A DNA stretch of 64,000 nt, from positions 73,010,948 to 73,074,947 of the forward strand of contig OY754464.1 in assembly GCA_963575645.1 (NCBI GenBank), in the 5' to 3' direction. This document shows, one piece after another, positions 11,023-22,380 of this stretch. Under the pieces are notes generated by a model, which saw only the letters and a list, made by a program, of their open reading frames with translations, did no database searches and had not been told where the DNA came from. The position numbers and the translations under genes were made by a program. This DNA is from Xanthostigma xanthostigma (Eukaryota > Arthropoda > Insecta > Raphidioptera > Raphidiidae). Within the stretch, counting starts at the first letter, position 1, and each line of letters begins with the position of its first letter.

Positions 11023-11559
11023 TAATGATGTGCCGGATATCCGTATCCGCGGATATCTGAGGGAGAAGAAAGATCCGTATCCGTATCCGTTAGTTTTTGG
11101 CGGATCTTTTACGGATCACTTACCTTATTAATTTTCAATTTATAGATGAAATTTTATATATATAGGTGATTAGGTAATAATGAAAAACTGTTAAATTCCA
11201 TTCAGATTATTTTTTATTTTTTTAAATCGTATTTGGCATCTTTATATTGCACACATTTATCGTAGTGAGTACCATATCAATAGTACCTATATAACTCAAA
11301 GGTACTAAAAAACTATCTTTATAATGCGATATTGCACATCGATCTTTGGAAAGAGACAATCTGTTATGAGAGTTAACTCTTAAAGAGATCAATACCTTTT
11401 TCCCATAACAGATAGTCTCTTTCCAAAGGTCGATGTGCAATATTTACCGCCGCGTACTCTAAGAAGGTTAAGATCCGTATCCGCGGAACTTGAAACCAAA
11501 TATCCGTATTCAGATCCGTATCCGCGGATATACATTTTTAACGATCCGGCACATCACTA
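11023..11559. mobile_element. hAT-type MITE with TAATGATGTGCCGGAT ends, 537 bp
   Basis: Left end TAATGATGTGCCGG and right end CCGGCACATCACTA are inverted, with an exact 8-bp duplication GTAGGTAC outside them. Subterminal regions repeat ATCCGTATCCGCGGATAT on both sides. The interior holds a hairpin (11329-11452) whose arms include ATTGCACATCGATCTTTGG. No coding. Confidence 0.8.
11329..11452. repeat. Hairpin inside the hAT MITE
   Basis: ATATTGCACATCGATCTTTG is complementary to CAAAGGTCGATGTGCAATAT, and GAGACAATCTGTTATG to CATAACAGATAGTCTC. The loop is about 40 bp. Confidence 0.7.
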
Positions 11560-11567
11560 GTAGGTAC
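11560..11567. repeat. 8-bp target-site duplication GTAGGTAC (right)
   Basis: Exact partner of 11015-11022. Confidence 0.8.
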
Positions 11568-12536
11568 CTAGATATTTATTTTTCGTGGAGATCTTTCATA
11601 GGGTATATTTCTGCTCCTTAATGTGTTGACAAACATTTTTTAAAAAATCGTGACATAAGCTGTCCCGCACTTCAATTTTAGCTAAAAATCCGGGCGTCCC
11701 GCAAGAATCGGCACGTCGGCAACGCTGGTGTCGTATTCTTTGAGACACGTATGCGTAAAACCAGAATAAAACATAATTTTATTTATGTGAGCTAAAAATA
11801 GACAATAAATCCTGAATTTCATTAGTACTATTTACTATTTTCATGCAGCTTTAATGCGTTGTAATGTTTCTAATAAATGTTTGTTTTGCGTTTGTTTTGG
11901 TAATAATGACCACTGTGACGTCACGGTGGTACGTATCATTAATTTTGTATAATGTTATACTATATTTTACTGTTAGCACCACAAATTATAATAAACATTT
12001 ATAGAACATTTTTTTCTAGATATATCAAATGTTAATTAATCAAAACATTCAATGATCCAATTCAAGGCCTCCGATATTTACAAGTTTTATAGCCAGTAAT
12101 CTGATAAATTTTAGTTTTATTTAAAATCCAGAAATTCAATTTTAAGTTTTTTTGATGAATTTAGGTACACGTTTTCAAATTCTCTGAATCCATAAAAAGT
12201 GATTTAAAAAAATTCTGTCTGTCTGGGTCTGCAGTGACAATTCAAACCACTCAAATTGCGTGTTCAGGATCTAAACAACGGTATTTTTTTTATCTACTGG
12301 CAAAAATAAACTTTAAATACATGTAAGTACATATGCCAATAAAATGCACTATTTAATTCGAAAATATAAAAACTAATCACTAATTACCTATGTTTTATAA
12401 AAGAATTTAAGTCAATTTTTTTAATAAAATAATTATTAATTAATTTTTATATTTTCATATTTTTTGGATCTATTCCGAAAACGGTCCAAATCCGGATCGA
12501 AACGTCAATTAATTGAATTATATTTTTGTAATTTTT
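11568..12536. other. No gene identified
   Basis: AT-rich intergenic or intronic DNA. Nothing with domain or repeat signature was recognised apart from short A and T runs. Confidence 0.45.
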
Positions 12537-13198
12537 ACCCGACTGCGGCGAAGCAAAAAGGAAGAGTTATGAGTTTAGCAGTCTGTATGTTTGTTGGGAA
12601 TTCACTGGCTGACTGACGGCTCATCATAATTCACAAGCGTCTAGCCAATGCTGGGAGCATCGACTGGTCGTCCGAACACTACTCGCGTCTGGTCGGTGCT
12701 GGGATATACATGATATCTGTGACAGTTTGTGTGTGTTGTGATGTTCCACTGTAGCGCCTAAACTATTCATCCGATTTTGATAAATAAGGTGTCAATCGAT
12801 TCGTTATTATAACCCGGGTAACATATAGGCTACAAATATTTTTGAATTTTGGTTCCAGAGGGGATCAAATTGAAAACAAAAAAAAATAAGTTCAAAAAAA
12901 TATTTTAAATAAAAAATAAGTTTAAAACTAAAACCCGACTACTGAAAAGAATGAAACAAGAAAATATTCTCATCTGAGGATAGCCGGGGTCGTATGCCAT
13001 CTCATATATACGAGGCCCCTCTAGATGTATCGTGATGCACTTTGCCCTAGAGCTGATGATCGCTTACTACTGTTAAAATGTAATGTTTTGTTAGGGTAGG
13101 TGGCATATGACCACGGCTATCTTCAGATGAAAATATTTTCTTGCTTCATACTTTTTAGTAGTCGGGTTTTAGTTTTTAAACTTATTTTTTATTCTTAA
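12537..13198 (+). mobile_element. Family-D repeat (CCCGACTGCGGCGAAG) with foldback tail
   Basis: It starts CCCGACTGCGGCGAAGCAAA, a signature met in insect repeats, and continues through CCACTGTAGCGCCTAAACTA. The tail (about 12887-13196) is a foldback: AAAACCCGACTACTGAAAAG...GAAAATATTCTCATCTGAGG is matched by complements on the right, around a loop at about 13000-13085. The layout (unique body plus palindromic tail) parallels family C next to it. Confidence 0.55.
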
Positions 13199-13224
13199 TA
13201 TATAGGTATTGTCTGAAAAATTGG

Positions 13225-13775
13225 TCTATAATTTTATTTTATAACCGACTTCAAAAAAGGAGGAGGTTCTATGTTCGACTGTATATTTTTTTTTGTTTTT
13301 TGTATTTTTTTATGTATGTTCACAGATTTCTCCGTCAATTATGGACCGATCTTCAAAATTATTTTTTTATTCGAAAGAGTGCACTTCCGGAACCAAGTCA
13401 GGATCTGATGGTGGAGTCCGGAGAAATCGAGGGAAACTCTCAAATTTCAAAGACACGCATACTTGGCCTACCCATTGCAATACTTCATCTAACACTAAAA
13501 AGAGAAAAATAAAATATTTTTAACAAAAAAATTGAACCGAGTTCAAAACAGGTATGCACTAAAAAGTAAAAAATAATTGCCTATTGAAATGTTTTGGAGT
13601 CGGTGTCAGCCAAAATGAAATCTATTCCGAGAACTAGAGACATGTAAGATTTAAATTGCTACTTTCGAATTCCGATAAGACACCGACTCCAAAACATTTC
13701 AATACGCAATTATTTTTTACTTTTTAGTGCATATTTTGAAGTCGGTTCAATTTTTTTGTTAAAAATATTTATAAA
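13225..13775 (+). mobile_element. Family-C repeat, copy C1 (AACCGACTTC/GGAGGAGGTT)
   Basis: It begins ATAACCGACTTCAAAAAAGG and GGAGGAGGTTCTATG, has a body containing TTTCTCCGTCAATTATGG, and ends in a palindrome (13520-13772) whose arms contain GAAATGTTTTGGAGTCGGTG and its complement. This is a very common insect repeat signature. The plus-strand frames at 13293-13523 are repeat noise without domains. Confidence 0.65.
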
Positions 13776-14390
13776 ATAGTAATCAGACGTTAATCAAAGA
13801 TTTGATTATAGTAATTAAATTAGCGCTTTTAAGTGACCTTTTTTTGGAGGAGGTTAAAATTTCTTAAAATTGTTTTCGCCCCATATGAGCTGGGCAGAAT
13901 TAGACCTGTCATGGTTTAGGGTTCGAATGTTCCGGTGTCCGTTCTATTCGCTCGGGTGGTTGGCGTGCGAAACTGTACGTGTAAGTCATATAATAAATAA
14001 TAATATATTAGTGCCGTTGCTTGCCGACATTAATTATAAATACGGCATTAAACTAAATAGTCGAGAAAGCGTTTTGATGAATGAATAACTGCCTCACTGC
14101 ATCGTTACTAGCTTTACTGTTAATTGTACGGAATTAGGTGATACAATAACCTAAAATACGTTATAATATATTTATAGTCAAAAGAGAAAATCGCTCACGT
14201 CAAGTTTTTCGTACTTTAAGGCAAGGACTGGAACCGGAACCAAGTCCGAATCGCGAGAACAAATTGAAAACGGTTTTCGTGAACATTTTCATTTACCCTT
14301 TCAATTCGATTTTTTTCTGACACCAGGTTTTTTTATCAGTTTTAAATTTTATTTATGCCATCAGTGGATCATATTATTTATTGCTATATA
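13776..14390. other. No gene identified
   Basis: Moderately AT-rich. The short frame at 13870-14088 has no domain. Nothing else was recognised. Confidence 0.45.
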
Positions 14391-14398
14391 TTCTAGAG
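14391..14398. repeat. 8-bp target-site duplication TTCTAGAG (left)
   Basis: Exact match to 14657-14664. Confidence 0.8.
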
Positions 14399-14656
14399 CA
14401 GGGGCTGGAAAATCTTTTGATAGTCGGGCCACATTGCTGATGAAAATTTTACCGTGGGCCAAAAATGTGGAGAGCAAAAAAAAAGGTCCTTTCATTTCCG
14501 CAACAAACATTTGGAGAGCAAAAAAAAAAGTCCTTCCATTCCCGTAACAAAAAGGTCTTTTTTCGTCTGTTGTGGCCCTTGCTATTTACTATTTTTCTAA
14601 AATTTGTTTATGCGCCAAATTATGTTCGCCCGCGGGCCGCCATTTGCACAAGCTTG
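14399..14656. mobile_element. hAT MITE of the GGCCCGCGG type, 258 bp
   Basis: It begins CAGGGGCTGGAAAATCTTTT and contains GGGCCACA, GTGGGCC and CCCGCGGGCCGCC. The GGAGAGCAAAAAAAAAGTCC block occurs twice. An exact 8-bp duplication flanks it. Two relatives are at 25565-25852 and 51070-51308. GGCCCGCGG-rich hAT MITEs are widespread in animal genomes. Confidence 0.8.
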
Positions 14657-14664
14657 TTCTAGAG
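14657..14664. repeat. 8-bp target-site duplication TTCTAGAG (right)
   Basis: Exact partner of 14391-14398. Confidence 0.8.
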
Positions 14665-15430
14665 GGTGATGCCATGTACTATAACTTATTGAACAATATA
14701 ATGCTGAAATTATAGACATACAAGCAAAATCGGAACACGAAGTTGGACTCTGTTGTCCGCCTGTCTCTCTGTTACAGACCTCTAATTCATAAACGGTTAA
14801 GCATAGAAACTTGAAATTTTATACATAATTTGAGTATTGTGGTCCATAAATTTAGACCTCATTTTAAAAAAATGTTTTAGTCCCCTCTGCGGCCAAAAAG
14901 ATGAAATTTCAAATGTAGTATCGTTAGAAATGACTCACTTTGAATATAATCAACAAAATTACGAGATTTTTACCTTGACTATGCTATAAAAAAGTGTTTC
15001 TTCCATTATGTTTTCGAAAGTGGTAAATCTAAAATTCTAGGTTATGGAAAAAATCCGAGAAATTCTACTTAAGTGATTTTGCCTTGTTGCCATAAGCACC
15101 CAAGTTTTTATCATTTAAATTAATTTTAATTTATTATTATAAAACTATAGAACTGACAGTGGTCATTGATACAACAAAATAATGTATGCTTTCTCTACTA
15201 CAATTACAAATTTAGATTTTATTTTATGGAAAGTTACGTATTGTTTAAAACTGAAAAATTTTGATTTGTTTTAGATAAACTTTTAATCATTAAATAAAAA
15301 CAATAGAAACATTTGCTGTGAACTGTATTTTAAAAAAATAACATGACATATACCTAAAGGTTATTTATTTAAAAAAACCATATTGATTCCAAAACAGTCT
15401 ACCAAATTACACATATTTAGGACAGAATGT
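14665..15430. other. No gene identified
   Basis: AT-rich DNA. The 14710-14900 part (TTAAGCATAGAAACTTGAAA, CCCCTCTGCGGCC) looks like a decayed insect repeat but could not be assigned. Confidence 0.4.
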
Positions 15431-15438
15431 GTGTACGG
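15431..15438. repeat. 8-bp target-site duplication GTGTACGG (left)
   Basis: Exact match to 15820-15827. Confidence 0.8.
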
Positions 15439-15819
15439 TAGAACTGTAAAAGTAACGAGAAATTGTGTAGGTACCCGTATGTATTCGTTACTTAAAGAAC
15501 CAGTACCCGTTACTTTCGTATCGTTACGTTACTCGTTACTTTTCATACGACATACAATCGTGTACTAACAGCATCAAGCATGCACCATCGCATCGAAGCG
15601 TGTCGCAAACGTGATACGGTATGACTTTGTTCGTATAACGTATAACCGCATCAAACGAGTCGAACTGACTCCATGTCAGTTCGACTCGTTTGATGCGGTT
15701 ATGGATACGACAGATGTGAGTAATGAAATGAATTTGTAAGTAACGATTCGTTACTTCGAGTCAGACGATGTACCTACCCGTTACTCAGTAACGAATAGAT
15801 ACGGTTTGTTACAGTTCTA
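15439..15819. mobile_element. hAT-type MITE rich in CGTTACT motifs, 381 bp
   Basis: Ends TAGAACTGTAA and TTACAGTTCTA are inverted, inside an exact 8-bp duplication. CGTTACT/AGTAACG motifs recur in both subterminal parts (at least eight). The centre (about 15647-15703) is a perfect palindrome with arms AACCGCATCAAACGAGTCGA. No coding. Confidence 0.8.
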
Positions 15820-15827
15820 GTGTACGG
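15820..15827. repeat. 8-bp target-site duplication GTGTACGG (right)
   Basis: Exact partner of 15431-15438. Confidence 0.8.
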
Positions 15828-16336
15828 TATTTTATAGCTACGCGCATAATATAAATTTTGAAATACTTAATGGATACCATTTCTTCATTGAAATTTGTTC
15901 ATATCTTAAATATGCGAAAAAATATATAACAACGCACAGTAATTATTATTAAACCAAGCAAAACTACACAAACAAACCACATGTCGAAATGTTGAAGCCA
16001 TGTTCAAAGTTATTTTAGAAGTCGACATCAACAAACATCATGTTCGCCGTACAAGTTACAAGCAGCGCCACTTAAATGACTTTTATAGTAACTAATGAAT
16101 GTCAGTTGGATGTCGCCATCAACAAAAGCCACGTTATAATCCAAACGCATACACACAGCTATCGCAAACATACATTTTCGCGCTATCATCTAACGAAATT
16201 TTAGCAACTAAATTAAGCGTAACACGTGCCATGAACAGCGTCGACCGTCACGCAGCCCCGGATCTACGATTTTTTCGAACCGGGCAGAAACTTGATAATG
16301 GCGCCCCCTCTCTCCAGCGTTTGAGATAAATTACTT
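15828..16336. other. No confident gene; open frame 16099-16329
   Basis: The plus-strand frame of 76 codons at 16099-16329 abuts family-A copy A2 and shows no recognisable domain. The surrounding DNA is somewhat richer in GC than average. No splice context was evident. Confidence 0.3.
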
Positions 16337-16907
16337 AAAAAAAAATTGGTTGTCTGTAAAGTCCTCCCAAAATTTGGTTTCAATCCGCTTATCCTTGGTG
16401 TCGGAATGATAAGAAATGTCAAAAGTGACGTTTGCAACTGTCAAAGTATTATGTTCTAATAATAATTAGTTATTCCAAAAATTGAATTAAACATTAGAAA
16501 TGCAGCCGTTTTCATGTTAAGACAAGACATACGTTATCTTCTAATTTCCATGTACGGCAAACAAAGACGACCGACCGCGTCGCGCCATGCATTAGACAAC
16601 ATTGCATTTATACAGCTATTTTTCTATATAAATTTGTAAAAAAAAACTGTTTAGGCAAATTCTGTTATACGAAATCTATGTAAAATGTTCTCCTCTTTCG
16701 TTTAAGACTGGTTTCAAACCGATCTGATTTAAATTGAGCGAGAAATTAGCAAAAAGCACGCACAGGGTCAGGCGGAACGTTACGCGTTACGAACGTTAGG
16801 AACGTTAGGATTTAGGAACGTTACACTTTTTCGTGCATGCAGCCGGTGTTTTATCAATTTATAAGATTGGTGATTCATCAATTTATAAGACGTTATCACG
16901 TCAAAAA
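16337..16907 (+). mobile_element. Family-A transposon, copy A2
   Basis: Same ends and minisatellite as A1. About 70 bp after the left end is deleted (GTAAAGTC runs straight into CTCCCAAAATTTGG), which removes the left ACGTGATAACG core. The AACGTTAGG array is longer than in A1 and has a TTAGGATTTAGG interruption. Confidence 0.7.
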
Positions 16908-17486
16908 CTCACTAATATATAATGGTTGGCATTTTTCGTGAACGGGAAACCCTAAATCCGGGGCTGGCGTGACACGTTTGTTTGCACGTTTTTACTCCCT
17001 TCCAAACGCGCCAGGAGATGTTTCACATCAAAGTTAAAGAGATATGTACACATGTTTGGAATTTATATTGAACGTAACAGCAAATCTATAACTGGTCAAT
17101 TATTATTATCAATGAACATAATATATGTCATGAAAACTAATTAAAACTCAGTGATGACAACTGATTGCGCTATTCCAATTAAAATTCATAATTAATTACA
17201 CGTTTGTATTCGTGCTCTCACACATACAAATGCACTATACACCTGGTTTAATGCGGCGACAAGCCGCAGACAAATTACATGTGATTCTCGCGCATTCCCT
17301 TGTTCAACAGTGTTTCCCAAAGTCAGCGATATCGACCCCCCCTGTGGGCGCTGAAGCGATTCAGAGGGGCACCAGTGTCCTCAGAAGCCTTTGGGGAGCG
17401 TTGAATAAAAATAAGGGAGCGATGGAAGCAAGAAGATTAAAGAAGACAAATTTGAGAAATCGTTCGGATATGCTTCATTTGTTGTG
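16908..17486. other. No gene identified
   Basis: Holds a 91-codon frame (17212-17487) with no recognisable domain that runs into family-B copy B2. The stretch near 17330-17480 resembles 51320-51425 (GATTCAGA, GCGTTGAATAAAAAT, GCTTCATTTGTTGTGA), so it is repetitive. Confidence 0.4.
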
Positions 17487-18137
17487 AAAAATTCCAGCCA
17501 ATTGGGCGACGGGACCATTACAACTTCAAAAATATTTACATTTGATTATAATAAAGAAAATAAAATTTCTGATATCGCGTGAGGTGACGCGGGTAATGGC
17601 TAGTATTTAATATGATATTCGCTATTCGTTGCCATGGTTACCTACATAATAGGTTCGTGATGTAAAAATTAATCAAAGCATGCCTATAGTAGTTTATTTC
17701 TGACATATCCATAAAACAAAAGAGCGGTTTATTTTTTTTATTTTCAAAATATTTCCGGAACTATAAAGTTTAGACAAAAAAATTAATGAAACTTTCTTGA
17801 AGAAATAAATAGAATAATAAGCCGTTATGAAAAGTATACCATTATTATATAAAAAACACCGTTATAGCATAATATATCTCTTCTACACATGCGCCGATTT
17901 TCCCCAAGAACAATAGGACTCTTCATATTTGCAAACCAAACATCCTCCCAAAAGGATTCAATCAGCTCATCCGTTTGACCTGTATCGTGTTCACAGACTA
18001 ACAGACGCACAGAGTTTTTCCAAAAATATGTTTCTTGGATTCGGGGGACCTCAAAACGGAAAGATATTGTAAAACTTCTGAAAAGTCATTTTTTACCTAA
18101 GCTGGTATCATTCCCCACTTGTGGGCTGGAATGGTAA
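17487..18137 (-). mobile_element. Family-B repeat, copy B2
   Basis: Full-length copy in minus orientation: AATTCCAGCCAATTGGGCGA on the left, CCACTTGTGGGCTGGAATGG on the right. It aligns end to end with B1 by eye. Confidence 0.7.
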
Positions 18138-18608
18138 AAATAAAAAATGACGGAGATATGGGCCATCAAGTAGGACACTGTTTTGAAAATCCTCGCTGGC
18201 GGTGGAAATAATTCCTCTGTAAGGCATTGTCTGAAATAAGAATGGAATGCCAAACGCAAGAGTTAAAACGACGCACACGGGCTTCGCTCGCTCGATCAAT
18301 TATGGTGTTTTCCTGTAGGCGATTCTGCGTTAATGCCGGAAACTGGCCATGGTTGGCAACATTTCTCTGTGAAGCGACAAAACAGCTAGTAAAATGTGAA
18401 AAGTGTATCACATAATGAATTAGTGAAATGGAGTGCAATGTGCTAATTGTGTACGAGAGCTTAACCACAACACGATGGCTGCTATACTTGCTAGTGCGCT
18501 GCTGGACGCTCGTAACTCAACACGTTAACGAATTCAATGTACACATTCTATACTACACGGTGTAACTGTTTCAAAAACAAATTCAATGAAATGGATTTAT
18601 GAACATAA
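18138..18608. other. No gene identified; overlapping frames without domains
   Basis: Frames on both strands between 18108 and 18468 overlap one another and show no domain. GC is slightly above the local mean. Nothing recognised. Confidence 0.4.
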
Positions 18609-19107
18609 ATCCATTTTCTTATAAAATATTTTTAACATAAAAATTGAACCGAATTCACACTAAAAAGTAAAAAATAATTGCGTATTGAAATGTTTTGGAG
18701 TCGGTGTCAGCCAAAATGAAATCTATTCCGAGAACTACACCGACTCCAAAACATTTCAATACGCAATTATTTTTTACTTTTTAGTGTGAAGTCGCTTCAA
18801 TTTTTTGTTAAAAATATTTTATTTTTCTCCTTTTAGTGTTAATCTAACACTAAAAATCGGTGAGTATATACATAAAAAACATTATGAGTGCCTTTGAAAT
18901 TTGAGAGTTTCCCTCGATTTCTCCGGATTCCACCATCAGATCCTGACTTGGTTCCGATGGGACCACCTCAGAGGTGCACTCTTTCGAATAAAAAAAAAAT
19001 TTGAAAATCGGTCCATAATTGACGGAGAAATCGGTAACATACATAAAAAAAAAAATATATACAGACGAACATAGAACCTCCTCCTTTTTGTTGAAGTCGG
19101 TTAAAAA
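18609..19107 (-). mobile_element. Family-C repeat, copy C2
   Basis: Minus-orientation counterpart of C1. The palindromic tail lies at 18640-18830 with a very short loop, then the body (CGGTCCATAATTGACGGAG) and the end GAACCTCCTCCTTTTTGTTG / AAGTCGGTT. Confidence 0.65.
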
Positions 19108-19470
19108 GTGGCTTATGGAGGGTGCAATTGGTTAAAAGTTTCTGCCGTTGGTATTTCCCGGTCATTTGGCTCTAACAGAACCTAAATACGAAGCGGCAGA
19201 AATTTTTGAAGTTTATGTACTCCTTAAGAAACGATTTTGAGTTATAAGGCCCGGTACGGAAATTTTATGAGTAGTAAAATCAGTTGGTGAGGCGTTACAC
19301 TCCACCGCTTCAAGTGTGGCGTTGCCCTCGTCCGCTTCAAAAGAGACAAACATATATATCTGTAGGATTTAACGTGCGAAAGAATGAGATGGAATATTCC
19401 AGTCGTGCGTCGGAGCTGACACACACACATTTTGTTTTTAAATCTTAACCATTTTTTACCATCTTTGATA

Positions 19471-19894
19471 TTTTTGACGTGATAACGTCTTATAAATTGA
19501 TGAAACACCGGCTGCCCGCACGAAAAAGAGTAACGTTCCGCAAGCGAGAGCGCGATATAAGCGATAGTCTCTCTCTTCTCGCGTGACGTCAGAGAGTAGT
19601 GTGCGTTCAACATTTTTTTCGGCTGTTCCAGCGAAAGCTCCATCTGACAGATGGCCAGATAAATTATACGGTTTTTTAACAAATATATAATATATATACA
19701 TTCTTTTAAATATCTTTTATAATTGCTTAAAAATATGTATTTTGCTTTGGTTGATCAAATTATTAGTCGGTAAAAATATAGTTTGACAGCTACTAAAATT
19801 TAGGTTATGTATAATTAAATATGATATTCAAGCGGAATACGTTATCACGTAAAACTATCGTCCGTAAACCGACTTTACAGACAACCAATTTTTA
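19471..19894 (-). mobile_element. Family-A transposon, copy A3 (internally diverged)
   Basis: Both family-A ends are present in minus orientation (TTTTTGACGTGATAACGTCT and AAACCGACTTTACAGACAAC). The interior differs from A1 (AACGTTCCGCAAGCGAGAGC and a run of TCTCTCTTC), and the AACGTT minisatellite is reduced to one unit. The 146-codon minus frame at 19242-19682 overlaps it and has no recognisable domain. Confidence 0.65.
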
Positions 19895-20890
19895 ATCCCC
19901 CTTATCTTAAAATGGGTCCAGATTCCGCCTATATATCACATAAGAAAAAATGCTCTAAATTACTTAAATAGCTTATATGTACCAGGCGGTAGAAAGTTGG
20001 GACGTCATGTTTGTTTTTGCGCGTCAGCTCCTAACAAATTGTTTTAATTATTATCTTACAGAACTATATTGAACTGAATTTATACGCTACACGATTTATA
20101 TTTCTTTATTTGATTTTTTTTTTATAGTCATTGAGTTGTCAGACAATTTCTTGCTTAATTGATTTTATTTCACCGATTCTTACACTGTTCAGAGCAATAT
20201 GGGTCTACCTGCGTATTTTTCAAGGTTTCTAATGAAATTTATGTAATTTTAATGACAGTCTAGTCATAAATTATCCATACATTTAAAAAATGAAACAGTT
20301 GAACAGCGAAACAAAAGTTAAACCGATATACTAAGAAATATAAGTATAACTTTAAATTACGATTGATAATGGTGTCATAAAAAATAATAATATTTAAAGA
20401 GGCTAGAAAAGACTTTAATCTTATGAAAGTAAATTAAAATATATACTGAATACATTCATAATGGAAAAAAAATTGAAAAACCTAGCGTGTCTCATTTGTT
20501 ATACAGTGTACGTGTGACTAAGAGCATTATCTTGATTTATATGTTCTGGTGTCAGATTTTAAAGGAATGAAATTGTGAAAAATTAGGTCATTTCTCTTGA
20601 AAGTGTACACATTATTAAATCATGAATATTTAGGTCATCTTTCGAAAGTAGATGTAGGAATACTTAATGTTGTAAGTTAAAAAAAAACGAAACAACAAAA
20701 AATCTATTATTTATCGTATAAATGATATAGTAATAAAATCTATTTGAATGCACCAATAATTACTTATAATTTGTAAAATATGTTCATCATTATTCAGTTT
20801 CAGTACAAAGATGAAGTAATTCTACAAGTAATGAGAGGTATTTGGAAAGAATTCCGTGGCATAAGGATCGAAAGTAAAGCAATACTGAAC

Positions 20891-21028
20891 TTTTTAAACT
20901 TGCACTGACGTTTCGATACGTTTTGTATCATCTTCAGAGTTTGATAACATGTGACAGCATTTGAAAACTCTGAAGATGATACAAAACGTATCGAAACGTC
21001 AGTATTAAATGCAAGTTTTAAAAGTTAA
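20891..21028. repeat. Palindrome with about 55-bp arms
   Basis: TTTAAACTTGCACTGACG, then TTTCGATACGTTTTGTATCA, pairs with TGATACAAAACGTATCGAAA, then CGTCAGTATTAAATGCAAG. The loop of about 25 bp contains AACATGTGACAGC. Confidence 0.75.
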
Positions 21029-21644
21029 AATGACATTTTTTGTTTAAGATATCTCTAGAAATGAAGTTTGATGTTTTAATAAAATTTATGTTGACCAGTC
21101 TGCATTTTTAGTGGGCTGTGAATAAGGTTTCCAATCCTCCTAGATTGCTTGGGAGACTCCGGTAATAATGGTTAACCTCCCGACCTCCCGGGATGCAATA
21201 ATTTCTCCTGTTTTTCTAAAATTATACGCATCTGTCGCTCGCTATGCATGCGGCGCTGATTTTTCTTGTAAAAACTTTTATGATTTTGTGGCAAAAAACC
21301 GTCAAAGCAAGGTAAATATAAATTTAAAAATTACTAAATGATTGAGATTTCATTTTAACCCCCCTCCCTACTCGATTTTTTCAAATTCTCCCAGATTGGT
21401 CCTTTCGAGAGTTGGCAACCCTAGCTGTGGATGAACAAATGAATACCGTTTGTCATTTGGTTTATTTTAAATATGCTACATAATGAAGATTGATTATGTG
21501 CAAATTTAATTACGACCAATGAATTCACTGAGGCAAGTAGCAAAAAATCAGTTGACCTATTTTAATGTTACTTATTGCATTTTATGAATCGTGTGTGGAA
21601 AGTACGCTTTCCTTAAAAAAGTATTATTACAAGTAGAGCCTCTA

Positions 21645-22380
21645 TACAGCGTGTCCCATTTTAATGTCCCACCCCGGATAACTTTTGTCAGTGACCTTGA
21701 ATGAAAAATTGTTTGGTACAAAAGTTGTACAACTTGGAGGGGGACATTCGATGGCACTAATACTTTTGACCTTGGGTATAAGGTTCAAGGTCATTCAAGG
21801 TCAACTTTGTTTTTTTTAATGGAACGTCCTATTTTTGACATCGGCAATCGATTGCGCGTAAAAAAATATGAGACTTTTGTCTGAAACTTTTTTTGAAAAC
21901 GGGCAAATTTTCTCAATTAATTTAGCCTTCAAAATTGAAAATTTTTGAATTTTCAACTCGAGAATGGTGAGATTTTCTTCAAAAACAATAGGGCTTCTCA
22001 TATTTGCATACCAAACATCCTCCCAAAATTTTGTTTCAATCCGTTCATCCGTTTGACCTGTATAGTGTTCACAGATTAACCGAATAACCGACTAACAGAC
22101 TAACAGACGCACAGAGTTTTGCCCGTTCTCGAAAAAAGTTTCAGACAAAAGTCTCATATTTTTTTACGCGCAATCGATTGCCGATGTCAAAAATAGGACG
22201 TTCCATTAAAAAAAACAAAGTTGACCTTGAATGACCTTGAACCTTATACCCAAGGTCAAAAGTATTAGTGCCATCGAATGTCCCCCTCCAAGTTGTACAA
22301 CTTTTGTACCAAACAATTTTTCATTCAAGGTCACTGACAAAAGTTATCCGGGGTGGGACATTAAAATGGGACACGCTGTA
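21645..22380. mobile_element. TA-flanked foldback with near-perfect 255-bp arms
   Basis: Ends TACAGCGTGTCCCATTTTAA and its complement, flanked by TA at 21643-21644 and 22381-22382. The arms appear identical over about 255 bp (for example TTGACCTTGGGTATAAGG against its exact complement), which implies recent formation or arm correction. The 210-bp centre (about 21905-22120) carries a piece of a family-B-like sequence (CAAACATCCTCCCAAAATTT, GACCTGTATAGTGTTCACAG). Same terminal design as 4349-5160. Confidence 0.75.

Noticed and set aside
19242..19682. 146-codon minus-strand frame
   Set aside because: More than half lies in family-A copy A3, and the other copies do not keep the frame. No domain.
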